NCBI GenBank assembly: GCA_016934745.1
Contig: JAFGSF010000053.1
Location: forward strand, 69,325-133,324
DNA from: Candidatus Aminicenantota bacterium
GTDB taxonomy: Bacteria > Acidobacteriota > Aminicenantia > UBA2199
DNA: 64,000 nt
Reading direction: 5' to 3'
Under the pieces are notes generated by a model. That model made no database searches, had not been told where the DNA came from, and saw only the letters and a program-made list of their open reading frames with translations. This document shows positions 15,140-23,878 of the stretch, piece after piece (position 1 is the stretch's first letter; each line of letters opens with the position of its first letter). Made by a program: the position numbers and the translations under genes.

Positions 15140-17416
15140 TCAATTGTTTGTTCTGGATCCCGGAGGCATATGCAGTTTTAGAAAATTGGTGAGTGTTTCA
15201 TAAAGGTGGAGCGTTGTTCCCTTTCCTTCATAGATACCGTGTGAACGGTTGGGGTAGGCCATCATGGTGAACCGTTTATTGTTGGCAATGAGCTCGTTGA
15301 CCAGTCGTTCGAAGTTCTGGTAGTGAACGTTGTCATCACCTGTGCCGTGGACGATGAGCAGGTTGCCCTTGAGATCCTTGGCGAAGTTAATGGGGGAACC
15401 CTCCCTGTAGCCTTCCTCGTTGTCCACGGGCAGCCCCATGAATCGTTCCTGGTAGATCGTGTCATAGAGACGCTGATCGCTGACAAAAGCCACGGCCATG
15501 CCGGTTTTGTAGAGATCTGGATACTTGAACATGGCATTGAGGGTCATCTGGCCGCCGCCGCTCCAACCCCAGATTCCGACACGCGAGGCATCCAGATATG
15601 GCTTTCGACCTAAGAGCGCCTTCACTGCTGCTGCATGGTCGGCCGGGGCAATAATGCCCACTTTGCGATAGATGCACTTCCGCCATTCACGGCCGCGCGG
15701 AGCCGGCGTGCCGCGCGGGTCGATGCTCATGACGATGTAACCCTGCTGGGCCAGCATAAGATGCCAGAGATAGGTTTTTCTGTCCCAGCGGTCGAGGACG
15801 GTCTGGCCGGCCGGTTCGCCATATATATAGATAAGGAGAGGATAGGTCTTTGCAGGATCGAAATCCGGAGGCTTGATACTCCAACCGTCGAGAAGGATGC
15901 CGTTGCCGATGTCCACGCGGAAAAATTCCGTTGGCTTGCGTTCAAGGGCGCGGATCGTCTCAATGAGCGCTTGGTTGGAGGCAAGTATCCTGACGGAAGT
16001 ATGTTGGGGAAGTCGCACCAGATCGGTAACCGCAGGCGAATCGAATGTCGAATAGCTATGAATAGCCCATGCACAGTTGGGAGATACCTGGTACGAGTGG
16101 CTACCGGGCTGGTTATGAGGTGTTAGCCTTTCGGCTTTTCCTTGGCCGTCCAGCCTGGTTCGGAAAAGATAACACTGAGTGGGGTTGTCGGGAGAAGCCA
16201 TGTAATACAACCAGCCGCCTTTGGCATCGATCATTTCCACGCTGATTACGTCGAAAGCGCCGGGCGTCACCAGCCGGGCGCGACCATCGGCTCGGGAGAC
16301 GATGTAGACATGCCGCCATCCATCCCGCTCGCTCAGCCAGGTGAAATCGCTGCCGTTTTCCATCCAGCGGAAATCATTTACGACATCAACCCAGGCTTCA
16401 TCGCGGTCAACAAAGACCGGCCGGACATTTCCCGTCAAAGCATTGCCACACAGTACCTGATTGGTGTTCTGCAGACGGTTGAGATGCTCGATGACGAGCT
16501 CTTGGGAGTCTTCGGTCCAGAACATGCGGGCAATGTAGTTGTCACGTGCATCACCCGCGACCTTAAGCCAGACTACGGGGCTGCCCAAGGCGTCGACAAT
16601 GCCGACCCGGCAGGCCGAATTCATCTCGCCGACTTTGGGGTATTTGATGGACATGACGGCGGGATAGCGGGAGTCCGTATTGTTGATCAGGAAGTAGTCC
16701 TTGATCCGCGAACTGTCAAATTGCCAAAAGGAGATGAACTTCCCGTCCGGACTCCATCTGAACCCGTCCCGGATGTCCAGTTCTTCTTCATATACCCAGT
16801 CGCCGGTGCCGTTGATCATGGTCGCGGAACCGTCAAAGGTTAGGCGCACGATTTTTCCGCTGGCGATGTCCTCGCTATAGAGGTCGTTTTTTTGGACATA
16901 AGCCGCTTGCTGTCCCGAAGGAGATATTTTGGCAAACTGCAGAGTCGATAATTCGAAATTCGCCCCAAGCTTTTTGAACTTTCCGGAAACCAGGTCCAGG
17001 ATCCAGAAATCACCCTTGGTATTCCGCCTCCACACTCGCTTGCTGTTTGTGAAGACAATCAGAAGCTTCCCATCTGTTGACCAATTATAGTCCTCGATGG
17101 TCAGTGGGGGGGCGGCGTCCTTAGGAATAAGCTTATGAGCGGGAACAAGAATTTTTCTTTTGCCAGTGGCTGCGCTGTAAAGGATGATGTCTTTCGCACC
17201 CTTAACACTCCCCGAACTTTCCAATGTCGTGTAGGATACACCGTCCTTCATCCAGCGGGCAGGACCGAAATGTTCCGGGGTAAATTCCTGACTCTCGAAA
17301 ATCCTTTCCAGGCTCAAATGCGGGTCCAGAGCTTTCTTTTTGGTCGGTAAGGAGGTATTCGCAAAACATGAAACGGCTGCAAAGGCCAGGATGAGTGCAT
17401 TGAGTCTTGTTTTCAT
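15140..17416 (-). CDS. Exported S9B dipeptidyl-peptidase IV-like protease
   Basis: 758 residues with a signal peptide (LNALILAFAAVSCFA). The N-terminal beta-propeller (about 60-520) includes the family motifs DWVYEEELDIRDGFRWSPDGK (from about 205) and FTWLSERDGWRHVY. The C-terminal alpha/beta hydrolase carries the triad: Ser in GWSGGG (near 618), Asp in GTGDDNVH (near 691), His in NRSHGI (near 725). The double Glu of VYEEELD is the DPP4 substrate-N-terminus clamp. It removes N-terminal dipeptides after proline or alanine in the periplasm or outside. The start at 17416 gives an intact signal peptide. Confidence 0.92.
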   Translation of the reverse strand: MKTRLNALILAFAAVSCFANTSLPTKKKALDPHLSLERIFESQEFTPEHFGPARWMKDGVSYTTLESSGSVKGAKDIILYSAATGKRKILVPAHKLIPKDAAPPLTIEDYNWSTDGKLLIVFTNSKRVWRRNTKGDFWILDLVSGKFKKLGANFELSTLQFAKISPSGQQAAYVQKNDLYSEDIASGKIVRLTFDGSATMINGTGDWVYEEELDIRDGFRWSPDGKFISFWQFDSSRIKDYFLINNTDSRYPAVMSIKYPKVGEMNSACRVGIVDALGSPVVWLKVAGDARDNYIARMFWTEDSQELVIEHLNRLQNTNQVLCGNALTGNVRPVFVDRDEAWVDVVNDFRWMENGSDFTWLSERDGWRHVYIVSRADGRARLVTPGAFDVISVEMIDAKGGWLYYMASPDNPTQCYLFRTRLDGQGKAERLTPHNQPGSHSYQVSPNCAWAIHSYSTFDSPAVTDLVRLPQHTSVRILASNQALIETIRALERKPTEFFRVDIGNGILLDGWSIKPPDFDPAKTYPLLIYIYGEPAGQTVLDRWDRKTYLWHLMLAQQGYIVMSIDPRGTPAPRGREWRKCIYRKVGIIAPADHAAAVKALLGRKPYLDASRVGIWGWSGGGQMTLNAMFKYPDLYKTGMAVAFVSDQRLYDTIYQERFMGLPVDNEEGYREGSPINFAKDLKGNLLIVHGTGDDNVHYQNFERLVNELIANNKRFTMMAYPNRSHGIYEGKGTTLHLYETLTNFLKLHMPPGSRTNN

Positions 17417-17749
17417 CGTTTGTCTCTTTGGAATGGGCCAGCATAGGCGCAATTGATATTTTTCATGATCCAATCATATCATGATTTCCTTCTGCACATC
17501 TTCAGGCGAAGGCTTGATTTTAAAAAAATGTAAAAGGGAACAATGTAATCTCTCACGGTATTTGACTTCTTTGCTTAATCCGCCGGCAGGCGTCCTGGTG
17601 AAATTTTTCCAATTCGAATATTGTTTTTATTTTGCATGGTGAGGTTTTTTAAGGGCCGGTGTTCCTGCCTTCTTCTGCAATCGGGGAGAGTGCTGTTCCA
17701 TGGTCAATGTCTCAGCCCCCCTCCTTGGAGTGGCCTGGATCGTTCTCGC
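17417..17749. other. Intergenic region, upstream side of the DPP4 gene
   Basis: This 333-bp gap between two minus-strand genes holds no convincing ORF. The only structure I see is the palindrome at 17463-17484; the rest is A/T-rich toward 17550 and unremarkable. Confidence 0.5.
17463..17484 (-). promoter_or_regulatory. Candidate operator upstream of the DPP4 gene
   Basis: Inverted repeat TCATGAT-N8-ATCATGA, 47 bp before the DPP4 start codon. The size and symmetry suit a dimeric regulator, but no regulator gene is near and binding is unproven. Confidence 0.35.
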
Positions 17750-18352
17750 TCAATCCTCTATGGCAATGACCTTATTGTTCTGCAATTTCACCGTCACGAA
17801 GTCCCAGGTGCCCTTCATGTACGTCAGCTCATTGGATTGGGGATCGTGGTTGACCGCGGAATCGGCCCGGAAGGGCGGCTTGTAGGAATAGGGGGGGTAG
17901 CCGACGGCGATGAACAAGGCGCGTCGGGACATGCCGATCACCATTTTCCCTTCCTTGATTCCCTTGAGATCCGTGGCTGAAAATCCCTTCAACGAGGGAG
18001 CGGAAGGGCCCAGCAAATGCTCCAGGATCATTGCGCAGGACGGTGTCGCTTTTTTCAGGTCGAGCTTGATCGTCATGCCCTTTACTTCGGCGGTTAGGGA
18101 TATCTCGTTGGGCTTGAATTGGGTCACGGTGACCTTGGTGCCCACGTCCAGATAATCCGCGGCTCCAATGAAGTTGACCCAGCGCGCCTCGTCGTCATCG
18201 AAGCGCAGGTTGTGCTGCAGGGCGAACGTCTTGCCTTCGTACTTCTCCCTGACCGAACTGCAGTCCCCGGCAAGGGCCGGCAAGGCCAGCAGGGCAGCCA
18301 AAAGGAGCATCGCAAAGCAAGCCGCTATTTTGCGTGAAGCGTTCAATTTCAT
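17750..18352 (-). CDS. Exported protein with a BamE/SmpA-like C-terminal motif
   Basis: 200 residues with a strong signal peptide (FAMLLLAALLALPALAG). A middle segment is charged and strand-rich. Near residue 138 KEGKMVIGMSRRALFIAVGYPP resembles the G-M-s-...-v-...-lG-P turn of SmpA/OmlA-like small envelope domains, followed by WDFVTVKLQNNKVIAI, which could be the next strands. I would not assign a function. A good ribosome-binding site (GAGGAGG) precedes the ATG. It stands with two other short exported or membrane genes on the same strand but each has its own gap of about 60-100 bp. Confidence 0.6.
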   Translation of the reverse strand: MKLNASRKIAACFAMLLLAALLALPALAGDCSSVREKYEGKTFALQHNLRFDDDEARWVNFIGAADYLDVGTKVTVTQFKPNEISLTAEVKGMTIKLDLKKATPSCAMILEHLLGPSAPSLKGFSATDLKGIKEGKMVIGMSRRALFIAVGYPPYSYKPPFRADSAVNHDPQSNELTYMKGTWDFVTVKLQNNKVIAIED

Positions 18353-18456
18353 GGTGAATCCTCCTCAATGCGTGAATTATGTTTCAGCCGATAGCTGTAT
18401 TCTGGAAAGAATTGAAAAAAAAGTCAATAGCGGGAGACCCGGCCGGCCGCCTTTTT

Positions 18457-19179
18457 TCAGTCTTCCTCGCCCTGGCGCTTGAGCACTGGCTTTCCTTCCA
18501 TGAGCCGCTCCAGGAAGGCCTCGACATCGATACGGTCGCCGTCCAGGACCTCTTCGACGAAGGAATCTTCGATGTTCTCGCTGTTGAAGTTATACTCCTC
18601 GGAATCGCCTTCGTTGTCGATCCAGATGGCGTCCCCGGCCTGGATGCGCAGCTCGTGGTCCGCGTTGATCACCCAGCGGGTGCCCACCTTCCCGGCAAAG
18701 ATCACCCCCTCGTCGCCGTCGCCGTAAACCAGGAAGTCGAAGGTCCCGTCCTGGATGCGGATCTCGCATTCGCCGCCTTCGAGCGTCCGGGCGCGGGTCG
18801 CGCCGGTGACGAACAGCCCCGGCGTTTCATCGTAGAGGGCGATGCGCCCCCTGACGTCGAGGTCGCCGTCGATGACGATCAGGTCGACCTCCTCGTCGTT
18901 GATTTCGGCTATCCCATCAAGGAAATCCCGCTCCAGCTCCAGGTCGCCGGTGATGAACAGGACGCTTTCGTACTCCTGTTCGAGGTCGTCGGACAGCGCC
19001 CCATCCAGCCTTTCATCGGCTTGTTCGAATTCGATGATATCGGCGTGGCTGGCGATCTTCACCTTGCGGTGCTCAATGGGGGCGGCAGCCCCCAGGAAAG
19101 TACAGAAAAAGAGGCTTGCGATACAGCAATGTACCGGCAGCCTGGACCGGTTTTGCCTAAAAATCGTTGTTAGTTCCAT
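18457..19179 (-). CDS. Acidic exported protein, beta-helix-like, unknown function
   Basis: 240 residues: a signal-like N terminus (HCCIASLFFCTFLGAAAP) and then a very acidic body. Evenly spaced strands with Gly and Asp turns (VLFITGDLELE, DLIVIDGDLDVRGRIALYD, GLFVTGATRARTLEGG) suggest stacked beta-helix coils, as in polymer-forming or pectate-lyase-like proteins. Residues after 190 are strongly acidic and helical and end in GEED. I do not recognise a named family. Net acidity could reflect calcium binding. A GAGGA ribosome-binding site precedes the ATG. Confidence 0.55.
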   Translation of the reverse strand: MELTTIFRQNRSRLPVHCCIASLFFCTFLGAAAPIEHRKVKIASHADIIEFEQADERLDGALSDDLEQEYESVLFITGDLELERDFLDGIAEINDEEVDLIVIDGDLDVRGRIALYDETPGLFVTGATRARTLEGGECEIRIQDGTFDFLVYGDGDEGVIFAGKVGTRWVINADHELRIQAGDAIWIDNEGDSEEYNFNSENIEDSFVEEVLDGDRIDVEAFLERLMEGKPVLKRQGEED

Positions 19180-19237
19180 GGCTAATCCTCAGGAATAATT
19201 CAGAAAAAAGATCGTCTTGACCGGCCGTCCCTCAGGG

Positions 19238-19450
19238 TCAGTCTTCCTTCTTTACCCGGCATGTCGAGAACTTGAACAGGACATACAGTGGGCAGAAACC
19301 AATCGCCGATGTCAGCAGGAACATGGCCGCGATTACTCCCAGGACGATGCCCAGGGTACCGGTCACGATTTTTGTGACGATCAGGACTGCGATCACGAGC
19401 GCAACGCCCGTGCGCAGCATCCGATCCCAGGTTCCCATGTTTTTTTTCAT
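19238..19450 (-). CDS. DUF2892 (YgaP-like) small membrane protein
   Basis: 70 residues: KNMGTWDRMLRTGVALVIAV, a second helix GIVLGVIAAMFLLTSAIGFCPLY and a terminal Cys-containing tail. This matches the DUF2892 family, two membrane helices with an N-terminal NxGxxDR motif, often fused or adjacent to rhodanese domains. The ATG at 19450 has a strong ribosome-binding site (AAAGGAGG); the longer upstream frame has none. Function unknown, possibly sulfur or persulfide related. Confidence 0.8.
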   Translation of the reverse strand: MKKNMGTWDRMLRTGVALVIAVLIVTKIVTGTLGIVLGVIAAMFLLTSAIGFCPLYVLFKFSTCRVKKED

Positions 19451-19573
19451 TTCCGCCTCCTTTGCACTTTTTTTCAATGATGGCATCAGGCCTTCGGGGC
19501 TTCTCCCGGCTCCGTTGCCAGACACCATGCGTGTCATTGTAAAACAGCGTCTGCCGGATTGCAACTGCAGAGG

Positions 19574-19602
19574 TTGTTTTTCCAGTCAGATCGGAGTACA
19601 AT
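19574..19602 (+). promoter_or_regulatory. Promoter of the M23 peptidase gene, leaderless layout
   Basis: TTGTTT, 17-bp spacer, TACAAT, then 6 nt (GAACAC) to the ATG at 19609. Confidence 0.5.
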
Positions 19603-19608
19603 GAACAC

Positions 19609-20943
19609 ATGATTTCGCGCCCGAGTCTCAAGACGCGCCATAAAATACGCAGGGCAATATTTCTCTTTGTCATCACGGGCTTGGGCATTATCCTGGCCCG
19701 GCATTTTTTCACCCGCCCCCGAACCGTTGCCGTTGTCCCTGTTTATAAGGACCTGAAACTGGTCGAGGCCGTTGAACTGAAGTTGCGTATCGCTGCCGGC
19801 GACCATTTCGCCGCTGTCCTGGAACGAGCCGGGGTCACGACCCGGGAAGCGGCCCGGCTTATTTCCGACATCCGCCCGGTCTATAACCTGGCCAAGATTC
19901 GCAGCGGCCGGCTCCTGACCATTTTTTTTGAAGACGATAGACTGCGCAATTTTATTTATCCCATCGACCATGACAATTACCTGGAAGGCTGGAATAACGA
20001 TCAAGGCGCTTTCAGCGGCCGGGTCATGGCCGTTCCCTATCAGGTCCGGCGCGGGGTGGCACGCATCACCATTGAGAATTCCCTCTACGAATCGACCGAA
20101 GCCAGCGGCGAAAAACTGGAATTATTCGAACCGCTCTCACGGATCTTCGAATACGACGTCGATTTTAACCGGGATGTCCAGCCTGGCGATACCATCTCCG
20201 CCGTCGTGGACAAGAAATACCTGAATGGCAAGCTGGCCGGCTATGGCGACATTCTGGCCGCCGAAATGGTCAACAACGGCCGGAAGATACGCATTGTGCG
20301 CTACCGGTCAGCGGATGGTTCCATTGGCTACTACCTGCCCGACGGCCGCTCCACCCGGCGCCAGTTCCTGCGCTGTCCTTTGCCGTTCATTCGTATTACC
20401 TCGCGCTTCGGCATGCGCCGGCACCCGCTTCTCGGCTTCTCGGCGCGCCACAACGGCATTGATTTCGCCGCCCCGTTTGGGACCCCGGTGCGCGCCACCG
20501 CCTCGGGCGTGGTCACCATTCGCGGCTGCGACCATGGCCGCGGCAACTTCGTGATTCTCCGCCATGCCAACGGCTTCGCCAGCCATTACTATCACCTGCA
20601 GCGTTTTGCCGCCGGCCTGCATGCAGGCCGGCGCGTCGAGCAGGGACAGGTGATCGGCACCGTGGGCAGCACCGGCCTGTCAACCGGACCGCACGTCCAT
20701 TACGGCCTGCTAAAGAACGGACGTTTTCTTAATCCCCTGAGCCTGCAGTCGCCGAGCATTGCCCCGCTGCCCAAGACGATGATGGTGGATTTCCGTAACT
20801 ATTGCGAGCAAGTCTGTCGTCCGCTGGCTCGAGGCCCGCAAACGCTCGGTGTGCCGGCCAGCGCCGCTGAATCCATCCCCCAGACGGATTTGAGTACTGT
20901 GCGGCCCGAAAGAGCCGATCTGGGTGGCCAGGGTCGGGATTAA
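19609..20943 (+). CDS. M23-family peptidoglycan peptidase, membrane-anchored
   Basis: 444 residues: one N-terminal anchor (about 15-32), an OapA/LysM-like region (about 55-125: GDHFAAVLERAGVTTREA), a beta domain, and the M23 peptidase domain (about 262-375). Zinc ligands are visible in RHNGIDFAAP and HVHYGL, with HYYHLQ between. Family members cleave peptide crosslinks in the cell wall as endopeptidases or activate amidases; all active-site motifs are present, so it is probably enzymatically active. The 65-residue C-terminal tail is proline- and arginine-rich and not part of the fold. Confidence 0.9.
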   Translation: MISRPSLKTRHKIRRAIFLFVITGLGIILARHFFTRPRTVAVVPVYKDLKLVEAVELKLRIAAGDHFAAVLERAGVTTREAARLISDIRPVYNLAKIRSGRLLTIFFEDDRLRNFIYPIDHDNYLEGWNNDQGAFSGRVMAVPYQVRRGVARITIENSLYESTEASGEKLELFEPLSRIFEYDVDFNRDVQPGDTISAVVDKKYLNGKLAGYGDILAAEMVNNGRKIRIVRYRSADGSIGYYLPDGRSTRRQFLRCPLPFIRITSRFGMRRHPLLGFSARHNGIDFAAPFGTPVRATASGVVTIRGCDHGRGNFVILRHANGFASHYYHLQRFAAGLHAGRRVEQGQVIGTVGSTGLSTGPHVHYGLLKNGRFLNPLSLQSPSIAPLPKTMMVDFRNYCEQVCRPLARGPQTLGVPASAAESIPQTDLSTVRPERADLGGQGRD

Positions 20944-20988
20944 CCTAATCCGAATCTGTCGGTGCAACTGAAACGAAGCCGATAAAAA

Positions 20989-21942
20989 TCAACGGGTTGA
21001 GCCATGGGGCTCAAGTTCATAGGAGTAGCTCCCTTCCATGCAGAAACTCTTGCTGCCGGCGAGATAGGAGCGGATGAACTGCCCGCAGTTGCTGCCGATG
21101 GCGTTTTCTTCCGCATCGCCAAGGGATACGAGCACCTCGTAGCCGCACAGCCGCAATGCATCGATGATATCTTGGCCCCGGCGGTTGTGGGTGAAAACCG
21201 GGCGCAGGTCATTGGCCAGGGCGCGCAGGGTAGGGTTGACCGGGGTGATCTTGATCAAGAAAATGTCGGGGTCGAAATGGGCTGCCAGCTTCTTTGCTTC
21301 CAGAGGAAACCCTTGGGCCAGGGCGAAATTCAGGGTGATTTTACGGTCGCCCGAACGGAAAAAACGGCGGCCGTAGGCAGCCATTGCGGCGAAACTCCAG
21401 GTTTGGGCCTGGATGATCTCGCGGCGCTTGACTTCGTCGCTACTGTGCAAGGAGAACTGGAACTGGAAAGAGCCGGCGTGAAAATCTTCCTTGATTTCCA
21501 GCAAACGCTCGAAAAAATTCTCACACCCGGTCGGCGCGATGGTCGATAGCGACAGGATCAGCCCCGGGGCATGCAGGCGCTCCGGCAGAGCGGCGATGAC
21601 ATCCAGGACCGCTTCATTCAAGGCCGGTTCGCCCATGCGCGCAAATTGGATTTTGAACTTTTCACTGGGGATAAAACCGCCGGGGTAGCGCTTGGCGACC
21701 AGGTGATCGATCTGAAACTCGATCTCCTGCCGGCTGAGGGGGCCGTGATAAGACCCGCCGGCGTCGCAGAACCGGCAGCAGTATGGGCAACCGAAGAGGC
21801 AGGAAACGATCAGCACCCATTTTTTCTCCCGCGGCAGCGGGGCTTGTAACGATTCCACGAATTCAATATAGCGACCGGCGCTATTTCGGGCAATGTAGAC
21901 CATGGCCAAATCGTCTTTGCCGGTGCTGGCCACCACGTTCAT
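20989..21942 (-). CDS. RlmN/Cfr-like radical SAM protein
   Basis: 317 residues. The radical SAM cluster motif is CPYCCRFC (Cys 52, 56, 59) in the sequence context IVSCLFGCPYC, close to the RlmN form. Further matches to the RlmN/Cfr fold are QFARMGEPALNEAV, ILSLSTIAPTGCENFFERL, FQFSLHSSDEVKRREII, and a C-terminal SNCGQF, the site of the methyl-carrying cysteine in RlmN. RlmN methylates A2503 in 23S rRNA and A37 in tRNA. This copy is shorter than RlmN (about 350-390), so it may be a paralogue with another target. It overlaps the flavoprotein gene by 4 bp. Confidence 0.75.
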   Translation of the reverse strand: MNVVASTGKDDLAMVYIARNSAGRYIEFVESLQAPLPREKKWVLIVSCLFGCPYCCRFCDAGGSYHGPLSRQEIEFQIDHLVAKRYPGGFIPSEKFKIQFARMGEPALNEAVLDVIAALPERLHAPGLILSLSTIAPTGCENFFERLLEIKEDFHAGSFQFQFSLHSSDEVKRREIIQAQTWSFAAMAAYGRRFFRSGDRKITLNFALAQGFPLEAKKLAAHFDPDIFLIKITPVNPTLRALANDLRPVFTHNRRGQDIIDALRLCGYEVLVSLGDAEENAIGSNCGQFIRSYLAGSKSFCMEGSYSYELEPHGSTR

Positions 21943-22808
21943 TTTGGCTGTCCTCCATATATTTCCAGAGCCGCGCGCAGGCCGTCGCCGGCCGCTATCG
22001 CGGCCTGCCGGAACCGGCCATTGGCTGCGTCCCCGACCATAAAAAGCCTTTTTTGCGCTTGCAGTCCGGCGCCGCCCGCAGCCAGGTCAGGTTCCATAAA
22101 GTGACATGCCGGCTCCCGGCCGAAGGCGGTCAACAGCAGCTGGCAGGGAATTTCTTGTTCCCGTGTTTCAAGGATGATTTCATCAGCTTCGGTCCCGGTC
22201 CGGGCATCCGTCAAAGGCGAATTTTCATGAATGGTGATATGGTGATGGCGGCGGCAGCGTTCGATCAGCAGTGGCAGCGCGTGGGGTTTGGCGGAGCGGA
22301 ACATGATATGGACCTGGTTTTTCGCGGCCAGGTTCAGCGCATAGTCGAAAGCTGCGTCACCGCCGCCGATGACGGCGATGGTTTTATCCCTGATGTTCCG
22401 CAGGGGCAGGACGCTGGTGTACACGCGCCTGCGCAGGAGCGGATGGTCCAGGGGAGGCCCGGGGGGAATGGGCAGGGTGCCGCAGGCAAGGATTACCTTG
22501 GTGGCCCTCATGGCCTGCTTTTCGGTATGGATGCTGAATGTTTTGCCATGATATGCCAATCGGTTGACAGTGGCTTTTTCAGTTTTTATGTCCATTTGGT
22601 TCAGTTGTCGTTTCAGGCGCCCGGCCAGGGCTTTGCCCGTGATGCCGCCGCCGATGCCCGGGAAATTTTCCACCCAGTTGGCCTCGTGCAGCAAGCCGCC
22701 GATTCTGTTTTTTTCAAGCAGCAGGAAATCGATACCGCTGCGCGTGAGCTGTATGGCGGCCATGATGCCGGCCGGACCGGCGCCGATGATGACAACCGGG
22801 ATCAACAT
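21939..22808 (-). CDS. Thioredoxin-reductase-like flavoprotein lacking CxxC
   Basis: 289 residues with an FAD motif VVIIGAGPAGIMAAI, an NAD(P)-binding GGGDAAFDYAL, and a terminal GDAANGRFRQAAIAAGDGLRAA typical of the thioredoxin reductase fold. Unlike thioredoxin reductase, no redox-active CxxC is present. It resembles ferredoxin-NADP reductase-type or pyridine-nucleotide oxidoreductase paralogues that pass electrons to another protein. It is the middle gene of three overlapping genes, with a 7-bp overlap with the upstream hydrolase and 4 bp with the radical SAM gene, so it might deliver electrons to the latter. Confidence 0.75.
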   Translation of the reverse strand: MLIPVVIIGAGPAGIMAAIQLTRSGIDFLLLEKNRIGGLLHEANWVENFPGIGGGITGKALAGRLKRQLNQMDIKTEKATVNRLAYHGKTFSIHTEKQAMRATKVILACGTLPIPPGPPLDHPLLRRRVYTSVLPLRNIRDKTIAVIGGGDAAFDYALNLAAKNQVHIMFRSAKPHALPLLIERCRRHHHITIHENSPLTDARTGTEADEIILETREQEIPCQLLLTAFGREPACHFMEPDLAAGGAGLQAQKRLFMVGDAANGRFRQAAIAAGDGLRAALEIYGGQPK

Positions 22809-23491
22809 GAAGGTTCCGCAAAGGCGAAAATCAAATCGCGGGTCAACAACGGGACAGCGCAGGCGTGGGCGAGAGCGCGCAGGCTGGCGTAATGCAGTGC
22901 CCGGTTCCAGGTCGCCGTCCCGTCGACGGCCATGAAAACTGAAAAACCGCGCATGAATGCCGAGCGGGCCGTAGTCTCACAGCATAGGTGCGTCGCCACG
23001 CCGGTGATGACCAGTTGCTGGACGTGGCTCTGTCGCAAGCGTGCCTCCAGATCGGTTTTGAAAAAAGCGTCATACTGGGTTTTTTCCAGCACCGGGTGGT
23101 CATGAAAATCCAGGGAGGCTTCAATATGGCCCAGGGGATGGTCACGGCTGAGCAACTCACGCCACCAGGCAGCCATGGGCCCGCTTTCCTGAGGATCGTT
23201 GCCGTGACGGGTGAACCAGAGCGGGCGGCAGGCTTTGGTAAATGCGGCGATCAGGGCATTGATGCTGGGTACGATTGCCGGAGCGGCAGGTAAGAAAGCC
23301 TGGCTGCTTTCGCTCAGGAAGTAACGCTGCATGTCGATGATCAGCAACGCCGAGTTGGCTGCTGAAAAAGCGGCGGCACGGCGGTTGAGCGGCAATTTCC
23401 GGGCCATGGATGCGGCCGAGGCGGCGATAGTGTCCCTGGTGAAATATTTTTCCCTGGGAATGCTCGGAGATGAACTCACCGGTTTTTTCAA
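22802..23491 (-). CDS. Isochorismatase-family cysteine hydrolase, non-ATG start
   Basis: About 230 residues. The triad is visible: Asp in ALLIIDMQRYF, Lys in VLEKTQYDAF, Cys in TGVATHLCCETTAR. The family includes nicotinamidase, N-carbamoylsarcosine amidase, isochorismatase and pyrazinamidase, and the substrate cannot be told. No ATG fits: the ribosome-binding site GGGAGG is followed by ATT (23500), CTG (23497) and TTG (23491). I give TTG; CTG has the better spacing. The alternative ATG far upstream would start before the promoter. The first 50 residues are unrelated to the family. Confidence 0.8.
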   Translation of the reverse strand: MKKPVSSSPSIPREKYFTRDTIAASAASMARKLPLNRRAAAFSAANSALLIIDMQRYFLSESSQAFLPAAPAIVPSINALIAAFTKACRPLWFTRHGNDPQESGPMAAWWRELLSRDHPLGHIEASLDFHDHPVLEKTQYDAFFKTDLEARLRQSHVQQLVITGVATHLCCETTARSAFMRGFSVFMAVDGTATWNRALHYASLRALAHACAVPLLTRDLIFAFAEPSC

Positions 23492-23534
23492 ATTCAGAAT
23501 GCTTTCCTCCCGGATAAATGGTCGCGAGTTGACT

Positions 23535-23543
23535 ATTATAGCA
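23535..23543 (-). promoter_or_regulatory. Extended -10 promoter of the hydrolase-flavoprotein-radical SAM operon
   Basis: Minus-strand TGCTATAAT, a perfect extended -10, with a ribosome-binding site GGGAGG about 30 nt downstream. No good -35 hexamer is visible. Confidence 0.55.
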
Positions 23544-23570
23544 CAAGTTGAATGGCGCGGCTGTGCGTGT

Positions 23571-23629
23571 AAAAAGAAAGTGGGCGGCCCCCCCGCCATT
23601 TCTGGCGTGGGGGGGGGTGGGGGGCCGCC
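23571..23629 (-). terminator. G/C-rich intrinsic terminator
   Basis: An 11-bp perfect stem GGCGGCCCCCC/GGGGGGCCGCC (23583-23593 and 23619-23629) with an inner GCCA/TGGC hairpin, followed on the minus strand by CTTTCTTTTT. It would end the cassette operon before the next promoter. Confidence 0.6.
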
Positions 23630-23672
23630 GCTCTATCTTTTGGGGAAGGATGGCTTGGCGGATAGCATCTTT

Positions 23673-23870
23673 TTATTTGAGCAGGTCATCGATCTCGATC
23701 TGCAGGATTTCGCGGGCCACGTTCTTGAATTGTTTGACGATGGCGGCCTTGTCGCGGATCGTTGCCGCCTGTTTCCGGGAAATTTTGGTCTTATTGGCGA
23801 GATGCAATCGGCCTTGCAGCCCGCCTTTTTCTTCGACCACCTGATATATGCGCAACAGAATTTTTCCCAT
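23673..23870 (-). CDS. 65-aa small protein of the duplicated cassette, copy 2
   Basis: 65 residues, MGKILLRIYQVVEEKGG onward, all helical, ending QIEIDDLLK. It matches the other copy at 25107-25304 in 27 of 65 positions without gaps: LxxIY, VE, GG, LA, DK, FK and ILxIxID are conserved. It has a ribosome-binding site (AGGAGAAACG) and begins 8 bp after the preceding gene. Unnamed family. As it always follows the DUF4388/roadblock gene here, it is probably a partner or regulator of that protein. Confidence 0.7.
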   Translation of the reverse strand: MGKILLRIYQVVEEKGGLQGRLHLANKTKISRKQAATIRDKAAIVKQFKNVAREILQIEIDDLLK

Positions 23871-23878
23871 CGTTTCTC

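Noticed and set aside
21783..22892. Plus-strand ORF (369 aa) across flavoprotein and radical SAM genes
   Set aside because: Antisense to two genes with intact cofactor motifs; low-complexity composition and no signal for translation.
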